DNA of 23,294 bases from an uncultured Collinsella sp. (GTDB lineage: Bacteria > Actinomycetota > Coriobacteriia > Coriobacteriales > Coriobacteriaceae), in assembly GCA_900545835.1 (NCBI GenBank), contig URBB01000020.1:1-23294 (forward strand), given 5' to 3'. Positions 15,590 through 20,790 of this stretch are shown one piece after another. Position 1 is the stretch's first letter. Each line of letters opens with the position of its first letter. A program made the translations under genes and the position numbers. The notes below the pieces were generated by a model that saw nothing but the letters and a program-made list of their open reading frames with translations, had not been told where the DNA came from and did not search any database.

Positions 15590-16000
15590 TCAGTCCGCCA
15601 GCTGTGCCCATTCGTGCGGATCGTAGACCTTTACGTGTTTGTTGGGCTTGCCGCTCCAGTACTCCTCGTCCATAAAGGGCAGATATGCCTGAACGCCGGG
15701 GCAGATAAAGGGAATCCGCTGCTGTTGCAGTCGCTCGCGCTGGCGCTGCTCCAGGTGCGCCTCGGATATGACGGTCGGCATACCGGACAACTCGACGAGG
15801 CTTGCCTGGATTCGCTTAAGGTCGGGGAGTCCCGCGTGCCATGACATCCGCATGATCAAAAAGGATGCATGGCGGTATTTTGCCTGCACCACAGTAATGG
15901 CGGGGCGTAACGTGGGGTGAATTTTGTCCCGTTCGGGCCAAAGGTCGGCAGTGATCTCGAGGCCCAGGGTCTCCCATAGGTAATCAAGCTCTTCGTCCAT
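15590..16000 (-). CDS. Hypothetical protein; resembles the N-terminal domain of MarR-type regulators
   Basis: A 136-residue protein, acidic at the N-terminus and soluble. The middle and end read LKRIQASLVELSGMPTVI..., RQRERLQQQRIPFICPGVQAYLPFM. This recalls the sensor-like N-terminal domain found before a winged helix in a group of Firmicute and coriobacterial 'MarR family' proteins, where a block about a target, RxRL and 'VPFIVPGxQxYLP' is common. No winged-helix domain follows: the protein ends soon after. It is therefore either a stand-alone version of that domain or a shortened gene. The ATG at 16000 (minus strand) has GAGG a few bases upstream. It is one of only two minus-strand genes here and is convergent with the Spx-like gene. 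The similarity is recalled, not searched. Confidence 0.65.
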   Translation of the reverse strand: MDEELDYLWETLGLEITADLWPERDKIHPTLRPAITVVQAKYRHASFLIMRMSWHAGLPDLKRIQASLVELSGMPTVISEAHLEQRQRERLQQQRIPFICPGVQAYLPFMDEEYWSGKPNKHVKVYDPHEWAQLAD

Positions 16001-16165
16001 GGTGCCTCGATATCTACGCGATCATTGATACTTCGATTGTGTTGCCTGGTGCTATCGTTTTCACGGTAGAATCTGCCAACGGTTGACGGCTACCGCTCAC
16101 GGCGTTTTGCCCCTCGTGTACAGCGGTCGGCTTCACAGGTCCTTCACGGGTTGGACTAAATAAGG

Positions 16166-16200
16166 CCAATTTGACTGAATTTCAAAAAAGTCAAAATTGG
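16166..16200. repeat. AT-rich inverted repeat upstream of the tRNA promoter
   Basis: CCAATTTGACT (16166-16176) and AGTCAAAATTGG (16189-16200) are inverted repeats with a single bulged base and a 12-nt A/T-rich loop. It lies in the 276-bp gap between the minus-strand orphan gene and the tRNA genes, just upstream of the tRNA promoter -35. No function is assigned. Confidence 0.65.
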
Positions 16201-16203
16201 GGC

Positions 16204-16232
16204 TTGCGTCACGGCGAGACTTCCCGTATATT
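16204..16232 (+). promoter_or_regulatory. Promoter of the tRNA-Gln/tRNA-Glu transcript
   Basis: TTGCGT (16204-16209) and TATATT (16227-16232) with a 17-bp spacer form a good sigma-70 type promoter. The predicted start near 16239 leaves about 38 nt before the mature tRNA-Gln. Confidence 0.65.
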
Positions 16233-16276
16233 TCTTTCTTGCGCAAAGGCACAGCCGAGCGCAGCGATGCAGTCAT

Positions 16277-16350
16277 TGGGATGTCGTCTAATGGCAGGAC
16301 AGCGGATTCTGGTTCCGTCAATGGGGGTTCGACTCCCTCCATCCCAGCCA
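16277..16350 (+). tRNA. tRNA-Gln (anticodon CTG)
   Basis: The acceptor stem TGGGATG/CATCCCA closes a complete cloverleaf. The anticodon arm GCGGA-TTCTGGT-TCCGT places CTG at positions 34-36, reading CAG. The T-arm is GGGGG-TTCGACT-CCCTC. Discriminator G is followed by an encoded CCA (16348-16350). Transcribed with the following tRNA-Glu, 17 nt away. Confidence 0.95.
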
Positions 16351-16367
16351 TTGCATTTGCTACATAT

Positions 16368-16444
16368 GGCCCGTTCGTCTAGCGGTTTAGGACGCCGCCC
16401 TCTCAAGGCGGAGATCACCAGTTCGAATCTGGTACGGGCTACCA
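16368..16444 (+). tRNA. tRNA-Glu (anticodon CTC)
   Basis: The acceptor stem GGCCCGT/ACGGGCT (first pair G-U) and the anticodon arm CCGCC-CTCTCAA-GGCGG give CTC, reading GAG. The T-arm has GTTCGAATC. Discriminator A and CCA (16442-16444) are encoded. Both tRNAs here carry C at position 34, suited to the GC-rich codon use. Confidence 0.95.
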
Positions 16445-16454
16445 AAATTGAACG

Positions 16455-16482
16455 CCCGGGCCTCGTAAGAGACCCGGGTTTT
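16455..16482 (+). terminator. Terminator of the tRNA transcript
   Basis: The stem CCCGGG/CCCGGG (16455-16460 with 16473-16478), a C-A mismatch, then CTC/GAG and a GTAA loop, followed by four T's (16479-16482). Confidence 0.85.
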
Positions 16483-16538
16483 GTGTATTGACCGTATATA
16501 CGGCGCCTGCCGTGTTTCGCTCAGATCGAGGAGTAGCC

Positions 16539-17456
16539 ATGGATCTGCCCATCAGCTTGCAAGACATCACGTATGCCGAGAACTATCTGGCGCAGGGCGA
16601 CCTGGCTACGGCGACGCCGCTGCTGGAGCGTCTGGTGGAGCTCGCCGAGGAGTATATCGACGCTGAGTGCAAGACGGAGGAGAAGCGCCAATACTTTAGC
16701 TTCGATAGCAAGTTTGAGCGCTTGGCCTATCGCCGCGTGGAGAAGGATCCGCGCGAGCTCGTGCAGGTCGAGGTGCCGTTTGACCGCCTGTACTCTGATA
16801 TGGCGTTTGCCTACATTCGTCAGCAGGATTATGTGAGCGCTCGTAATGCCCTGATGCAGGCTGTGCGTTGGGACCCCATGAACTGCAACTATCGCTTGGA
16901 TTTGGCCGAGCTGTTCCGCGCACTCGAGGACAAGCAGGAATGGGCATCGCTCTCGTTCTCGGTGCTGGAGCGTGCAAGCGATGGCAAGTGCGCCGCCCGC
17001 GCTTACGCCAATCTAGGTCAGTACTTTTTGGAGCCCGAGACCGAGAACGTTTCGGCTGCCGTGGGCTGCGCGCGTCTGGCGCTGCGCCTGGCGCCCAACG
17101 ATGCGCATACGACGCGCCTGCTCAACAAGATCCATACCACCTATCCGGATGCCGCTGATGAGAGCGACGACCACGTGATGGGTGAATTGGCCCTGCAAGG
17201 CGTGCCGACCTCGCCTTCGGCCGAGATTGCCATCTGCCTGATCATGTGCGCGACCGATGCTGCAAGCGACGGCGACAAGCAGGAGGCGACGCGCCTGACG
17301 GTGCGTGCTCGCGACTTGGTGGGCGAGGAGGCCTGCGCGGCGATTATCAAACTGGTGCGCGAGAGCGATGCCGAGCTCAATGCCGAGCGCAAGGCAAAGC
17401 GCGCGGGTGCCGACAAGGGAACCGATGGAGCCAAGGAGGCCGGCGATGCCCAGTAA
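16539..17456 (+). CDS. TPR-like repeat protein upstream of smpB
   Basis: A 305-residue soluble, mostly helical protein without signal peptide. Helical pairs of TPR type are visible: ITYAENYLAQGDLATATPLLERLVELAEEYIDAE (about 9-42), FDRLYSDMAFAYIRQQDYVSARNALMQAVRWDPMNCNYRLDLAELFRAL (about 81-130) and 'CAARAYANLGQYFLEPETENVSAAVGCARLALRLAPNDAHTTRLL' (about 147-195). The C-terminal tail is Lys/Ala/Asp-rich and probably disordered. TPR proteins mediate protein-protein contacts; no specific partner can be named. The ATG at 16539 follows GAGGAG at 16528-16533. It overlaps smpB by 11 nt, so the two are translationally coupled, which suggests co-expression but does not prove a role in trans-translation. 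Confidence 0.8.
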   Translation: MDLPISLQDITYAENYLAQGDLATATPLLERLVELAEEYIDAECKTEEKRQYFSFDSKFERLAYRRVEKDPRELVQVEVPFDRLYSDMAFAYIRQQDYVSARNALMQAVRWDPMNCNYRLDLAELFRALEDKQEWASLSFSVLERASDGKCAARAYANLGQYFLEPETENVSAAVGCARLALRLAPNDAHTTRLLNKIHTTYPDAADESDDHVMGELALQGVPTSPSAEIAICLIMCATDAASDGDKQEATRLTVRARDLVGEEACAAIIKLVRESDAELNAERKAKRAGADKGTDGAKEAGDAQ

Positions 17457-17916
17457 GCGTGAACGCAAGCTCATTTCTAAGAATCGCTCGGCGCATCACG
17501 AGTACTTTATCGATGAGACGTTCGAATGCGGTATTGAGCTGAGCGGCACCGAGGTCAAGTCGATTCGCGAGCGCGCCTGTCAGATCACTGACACTTTTGC
17601 GCTGATTCGTGGCGGCGAGTGCTGGCTCGTCGGACTGCATATCCATCCTTATAGCCATGGTGGCGTGTGGAATCGCGATCCCGATCGTCGGCGTCGTCTG
17701 CTGCTGCACCGCAAGGAGATCGACTTTCTTGACGGCAAACTTCGCAACCGTGGTTATGCGCTGGTTCCGTTGGAGCTCTACTTTAATACCGACGGCCGCG
17801 TAAAGCTGCTGCTGGGTCTGGGTCGCGGCAAGAAGCTCTACGACAAGCGCGAGGACATGGCCAAGCGTGATGTCCAACGCGAGATCGACCGCGCCCTTAA
17901 GGAACGCAACCGCTAG
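17446..17916 (+). CDS. smpB: SsrA (tmRNA)-binding protein SmpB
   Basis: A 156-residue partner of tmRNA in rescue of ribosomes stalled on non-stop mRNA. The OB-fold core is clear: KLISKNRSAHHEYFIDETFECGIELSGTEVKSIRERACQITDTFALI, ...'HIHPYSHG', RRRRLLLHRKEI, 'LVPLELYFNTDGRVKLLLGLGRGKKLYDKRE' and the basic C-terminal tail 'DMAKRDVQREIDRALKERNR' that mimics mRNA in the ribosome. The ATG at 17446 has AAGGAGG (17433-17439) and lies inside the end of the TPR-like gene. The tmRNA gene ssrA, often nearby, is not in this window. A long hairpin and a terminator follow. Confidence 0.96.
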   Translation: MPSKRERKLISKNRSAHHEYFIDETFECGIELSGTEVKSIRERACQITDTFALIRGGECWLVGLHIHPYSHGGVWNRDPDRRRRLLLHRKEIDFLDGKLRNRGYALVPLELYFNTDGRVKLLLGLGRGKKLYDKREDMAKRDVQREIDRALKERNR

Positions 17917-17928
17917 GCACTCTGTATA

Positions 17929-17995
17929 AGTTGCGGTGGAATACGGACTGTTTTGCCTGTTTGAGGGGCTATTCAGTCCCTATTTCACCGCAACT
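17929..17995. repeat. Solitary 67-nt hairpin with 22-nt arms
   Basis: Arms 17929-17950 and 17974-17995 pair with 20 Watson-Crick pairs, one G-U (17939/17985) and one C-C mismatch (17944/17980); the loop is 23 nt. It starts 13 nt after the smpB stop. There is no T-tract and a proper terminator lies 43 nt further on, so this is not the terminator. Size and loop length resemble the units of the 80-bp array at 20390, but the sequence is unrelated. Confidence 0.92.
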
Positions 17996-18037
17996 GCGGG
18001 CGTCTCATCTTTCTTACTGTTCTGACACATATGTCTC

Positions 18038-18072
18038 AAAGGCGGCGTCCGTTATGGGTGCCGCCTTTTTTT
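18038..18072 (+). terminator. Intrinsic terminator downstream of smpB
   Basis: A 13-bp stem with two wobble pairs (18038-18050 with 18056-18068), a GTTAT loop and a T run to 18072. The next gene starts about 50 nt later. Confidence 0.9.
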
Positions 18073-18123
18073 GTGGGTACATACATCCATGAGGTTCCAA
18101 CCCGAGCTAGGGGAGTGATCGTT

Positions 18124-18627
18124 ATGGACAAAACTGCGTTCTTTACCATGCCGAGCGGTCTGTACGTGGTGAGCGCCGCGGCAGACGGGCTGCGCGCCGG
18201 CTGCGTTATCAACACAGCGGTGCAGGTGACGTCCATGCCGCCGCGCATTTCGGTTGCCGTGAACAAGGACAACGTCACCTCGGGCGTCATCGCATCGGCC
18301 AAAGCGTTCGCGCTGACCGTGATCGATCAGACCGCCGACATGCTCTACATCGGTAACTTTGGGTTCCGCACCAGCAGCGATTATGACAAGTTTGCCAAAT
18401 ACGAGACCCGCGAGACGGCTCTGGGCATGCCCTATGTGCCCGAGCACGCGACGGCCCTGTTTAGCTGCCGTTTGATCGACACTGTGGATGTGGGCACGCA
18501 TCTGCTGTTTATTGGCGAGGTCGAGGATGCCGAGCGCCTGAGCGACGAGACGCCGCTCACCTACGATTACTACCATAAGGTCCTGAAGGGCAAGACGCCT
18601 CCGAAGGCGTCCTCGTATCAAGGCTAG
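18124..18627 (+). CDS. Flavin reductase-like (FMN split-barrel) protein
   Basis: A 167-residue protein of the flavin reductase domain family. The N-terminal 'AFFTMPSGLYVVSAAADGLRAGCVINTAVQVTSMPPRISVAVNKDN' has the typical turnover from substrate strand to FMN-binding TS motif. 'VIASAKAFALTVI...ADMLYIGNFGFRTSSDYDKFAKY' follows as in flavoredoxins and in the N-terminal domain of the Moorella high-molecular-weight rubredoxin (Hrb). A short rubredoxin gene follows 89 nt downstream with its own promoter, so the pair probably forms an NAD(P)H- or ferredoxin-linked electron route to rubredoxin that reduces O2, NO or peroxide through other enzymes. The ATG at 18124 was chosen, with GGGGAG about 8 nt upstream; a longer in-frame start at 18031 would run through the terminator. 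The electron partner is inferred. Confidence 0.85.
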   Translation: MDKTAFFTMPSGLYVVSAAADGLRAGCVINTAVQVTSMPPRISVAVNKDNVTSGVIASAKAFALTVIDQTADMLYIGNFGFRTSSDYDKFAKYETRETALGMPYVPEHATALFSCRLIDTVDVGTHLLFIGEVEDAERLSDETPLTYDYYHKVLKGKTPPKASSYQG

Positions 18628-18644
18628 AAATGTTTTAAAAATAC

Positions 18645-18672
18645 TTGCATTATATTATTGAGAATCTATACT
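18645..18672 (+). promoter_or_regulatory. Promoter of the rubredoxin gene
   Basis: TTGCAT (18645-18650) and TATACT (18667-18672) with a 16-bp spacer, in a strongly AT-rich patch that contrasts with the surrounding DNA. The leader to the ATG at 18717 would be about 38 nt. Confidence 0.65.
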
Positions 18673-18716
18673 ATTAGATGAAGTACATCACCAGTCGCGT
18701 TCGAGAGGAGAACATC

Positions 18717-18860
18717 ATGGCTGAGGAGAAGAAGACGTATAAGTTCGTGTGCATCGTTTGTGGTTACGAGGTTGAGGTCGACACGCCCGAGCTGCCCGAG
18801 GATTACGTGTGCCCGGTGTGCGGCGTTGGTCCCGATCAGTTTGAGCTCGTCGAGGAGTAA
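18717..18860 (+). CDS. Short rubredoxin-like protein
   Basis: A 47-residue iron-binding protein with two CxxCG knuckles: Cys12/Cys15 (FVCIVCGY) and Cys32/Cys35 (YVCPVCGVGPDQFE). These four Cys should ligate one Fe as in rubredoxin. Only 16 residues separate the two pairs, against about 26-29 in classic rubredoxins of 52-54 residues, so the middle loop is missing. This resembles the rubredoxin domain of rubrerythrin or of Hrb. It is probably a one-electron carrier paired with the upstream flavin reductase-like protein. The ATG at 18717 follows GAGAGGAG; an in-frame upstream ATG at 18678 lacks an RBS and overlaps the promoter region. A terminator follows. Confidence 0.9.
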   Translation: MAEEKKTYKFVCIVCGYEVEVDTPELPEDYVCPVCGVGPDQFELVEE

Positions 18861-18899
18861 CTCGCAGGCACACGGCGAAAGCCGAACATAGCTCTGTCC

Positions 18900-18935
18900 A
18901 AGGGTCCCGGTCGAATTCTCGGCCGGGACCCTTTT
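18900..18935 (+). terminator. Intrinsic terminator of the rubredoxin gene
   Basis: A perfect 11-bp stem (18900-18910 with 18923-18933), a 12-nt loop containing GAATTC, and four T's. Confidence 0.9.
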
Positions 18936-18958
18936 GATTTATCTGACGGTTTAAAACG

Positions 18959-18982
18959 GTCTCACGTGTTACAGATTGAGAC
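18959..18982. repeat. Solo, internally deleted copy of the TGTTACA hairpin family
   Basis: TGTTACAGATTGAGAC at 18967-18982 is identical to the right arm of unit 2 of the array at 20390-20611. The left end retains only GTCTCA (18959-18964), which pairs with TGAGAC (18977-18982). The inner part of the left arm and the whole 25-nt loop are absent. It lies on the other side of the mntH-like gene from the array. Confidence 0.8.
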
Positions 18983-19011
18983 GTTATATCTGGACAGTCA
19001 CGCCATCCCAA

Positions 19012-20268
19012 TTACATCCCCGTTAGCAGCACGATGTCGAGAATCGTCACGATGGCACCGATCCCTACGAGCAGCGCGTTGAGCGGGCGCGAGTTGGCGT
19101 ATTTGCCCATGACGCGGCGTGAGCTGGTGAGCCGTATGAGCACAAAGACCGTAATCGGCAGCTGAAGAGACAGCAGCGCCTGACTCCAGATGAGACCCTC
19201 AAAAGGATTCGGGACGACCAAGCACGCCGTCACTGCGCCGACGAAACAGGCCGCCACCCCGATCGAGGAATGTCGGTCGTGGATGTCGTATTCCTCGTCG
19301 AACATGCCCGCGGTGATGGTGCCTGCCGCCATGCCCACCGTCACACTACTCGATATGCCCGCAAACAGCAGTGCCACCGCAAAGATGGTCGAGCTTGCCG
19401 GGCCCAGAATGGGGGAGAGCGTGTCCGCTGCGACGGCGAGGTCGTCTACGACAATGCCATGCGCAAAGAAGGTCGCTGCGGCCAGGATGACCATGGCCGA
19501 GTTGATCGCCCAGCCCACGCCCATCGAAAAGAGCGTGTCGAAGAGCTCGTAGCGCAGACGTTCCTCGATAACCTGCTCGCCTTGGCCTTCGAAGTGCATG
19601 GATTGGATGACCTCGGAGTGCAGGAAGAGGTTGTGGGGCATAACGACCGCGCCTAGGACACTTACGATAATCGCGGCCGAGCCGGTGGGCATACTGGGTG
19701 TGATCCAGCTTGCGGCGGCCTGCGGCCAGTCGACCTTGACCAGCGTAAGCTCAGCCAAAAGCGAGAGTCCTACCACGCCTACGAAGGCGATGATCCATCG
19801 CTCGGCGCGCTTGTAGGAGCTCGTCATGAGCATCGCCATCGATACTGCCGCCACGATGACGCAGCCCGCGCGCACGGGCAGCCCAAAGAGCATTTGAAGG
19901 GCAATCGCGCCACCCAGGACTTCGGCCATGGCGGTGGCGATGGTCGCGAGATAGGCGCTGGCGAGTACTGCGCGTCCCACGATGCGGGGGAGGTAGCGTG
20001 TCGTGGCCTCGGCAAGACAGGTGCCCGTGGCGATGCCCAAGTGCGCCGCGTTGTGCTGCAGCACGATGAGCATGATCGTGGACAGCGTGACGATCCACAG
20101 CAGCGCGTAGCCAAACTGCGAGCCGGCGGCCATGTTGGAGGCCCAGTTGCCCGGATCGATAAAGCCGACGGTCACGAGCAGCCCGGGGCCGATATGCCGC
20201 GCAATGTCTAGGCCTCCGTGACCGCCGGTGCGTCGGGAGCCAAAATGTTGTTTGAGATGGTTGAGCAT
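19012..20268 (-). CDS. mntH: Nramp family divalent metal transporter (MntH-like)
   Basis: A 418-residue proton-coupled Mn2+/Fe2+ importer with about 11 membrane segments. The metal-binding signatures are present: GFIDPGNWAS in TM1 (Asp and Asn ligands) and VVMPHNLFLHS in TM6 (Met ligand, in the usual A/V-x-MPHN context). Long hydrophobic segments follow to the C-terminus VTILDIVLLTGM. The start at 20268 (minus strand) is preceded by AGGAG at 7 nt; an in-frame start at 20304 has no RBS. The gene is convergent with the rubredoxin gene and divergent from gltB, from which it is separated by a 522-bp region holding a hairpin array. Mn import together with rubredoxin suggests an oxidative-stress setting. 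Mn versus Fe preference cannot be settled from sequence. Confidence 0.93.
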   Translation of the reverse strand: MLNHLKQHFGSRRTGGHGGLDIARHIGPGLLVTVGFIDPGNWASNMAAGSQFGYALLWIVTLSTIMLIVLQHNAAHLGIATGTCLAEATTRYLPRIVGRAVLASAYLATIATAMAEVLGGAIALQMLFGLPVRAGCVIVAAVSMAMLMTSSYKRAERWIIAFVGVVGLSLLAELTLVKVDWPQAAASWITPSMPTGSAAIIVSVLGAVVMPHNLFLHSEVIQSMHFEGQGEQVIEERLRYELFDTLFSMGVGWAINSAMVILAAATFFAHGIVVDDLAVAADTLSPILGPASSTIFAVALLFAGISSSVTVGMAAGTITAGMFDEEYDIHDRHSSIGVAACFVGAVTACLVVPNPFEGLIWSQALLSLQLPITVFVLIRLTSSRRVMGKYANSRPLNALLVGIGAIVTILDIVLLTGM

Positions 20269-20316
20269 GGTGCGCTCCTGTGTGCCGTTTGTTTGACGCC
20301 GCAAAGGATACCCGTT

Positions 20317-20336
20317 TTAGGTTCAAAAGTTAACTA
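20317..20336 (-). promoter_or_regulatory. Candidate metalloregulator site upstream of mntH
   Basis: TTAGGTT (20317-20323), five bases, then GTTAACTA. The first half matches a half-site of DtxR/IdeR/MntR boxes and AGTTAACT (20328-20335) is an 8-bp palindrome, but the second half does not match the consensus. A weak minus-strand promoter could overlap it. Confidence 0.25.
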
Positions 20337-20389
20337 TGACTAACAAAATAGTTGTATTTGAATGGGGTGGGGAAAGGGGGTTGCCGAAA

Positions 20390-20611
20390 TGTCTTGATCT
20401 GTAACAACTGGGGATGGAAATTGGGTCTAGGTGTTACAGATCAAGACAGGAAGAAATGGTCCTATGGAAAATCTCGATCTGTAACAGCTGACCGCCAAAA
20501 CTGACCCTTCGTGTTACAGATTGAGACATTCGGAACCGTCTCTCGAAAACATCTTGATCTGTAACAGTTAGTCGTCGAAATTGGGTCTTACTGTTACAGA
20601 TTGAGATGTTT
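20390..20611. repeat. Three tandem hairpins at an exact 80-bp period
   Basis: Unit 1: arms 20390-20406 and 20432-20448, a perfect 17-bp stem. Unit 2: 20472-20486 and 20512-20526, 15 bp with one G-T pair (20476/20522). Unit 3: 20547-20566 and 20592-20611, 20 bp with two G-T pairs (20555/20603 and 20556/20602). All loops are exactly 25 nt, and corresponding bases recur every 80 bp. The arm core is TTGATCTGTAACA and its complement. Loops are homologous and in register (AAATTGGGTCT in units 1 and 3, AAACTGACCCT in unit 2), so all units have the same orientation. The 22-25-nt links between units have diverged. The array sits between the divergent mntH and gltB genes. There is no T-tract, no associated cas, transposase or RAYT gene. 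Confidence 0.95.
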
Positions 20612-20790
20612 GAAGCGGTGAGCTTACAGGCCGAACTTGGGGCCTATGTTGTCGCCCTTGAGGTCGGCGGTGTCCACTCGTAGGGCGTGCGTTACGCGAT
20701 TGTTTCGAAACGGGTGGGAAACACAACGGGCCGGCGGTGCTCCTAGTATGCCTATTCAACTGACTGTCTAATATCTAGGGGAGGATCGCG
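20612..20790 (+). promoter_or_regulatory. gltB upstream region
   Basis: No convincing -35/-10 pair was found. The perfect palindrome GTTTCGAAAC (20702-20711) is followed, six bases later, by a second GAAAC (20718-20722). That spacing recalls the GTnAC-n6-GAAAC layout of actinobacterial GlnR boxes, although the first half-site does not fit. GGGGAGG at 20778-20784 is the gltB ribosome binding site. Confidence 0.3.

Noticed and set aside
15542..15844. 100-codon plus-strand open frame
   Set aside because: It is antisense to the minus-strand orphan gene and begins inside the hairpin array; the minus frame has the better start context and protein character.
17917..18123. tmRNA gene (ssrA) next to smpB
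   Set aside because: The gap is too short and is filled by a hairpin and a terminator; no tRNA-like ends or tag reading frame are visible.
18651..18666. PerR or Fur box in the rubredoxin promoter
   Set aside because: One half of TTATATTATTGAGAA fits loosely but the second half does not; AT-richness alone explains the resemblance.
20390..20611. CRISPR array
   Set aside because: Repeats are palindromic, have diverged between copies, number only three, and the links between units are not unique 30-40-nt spacers; no cas genes are present.
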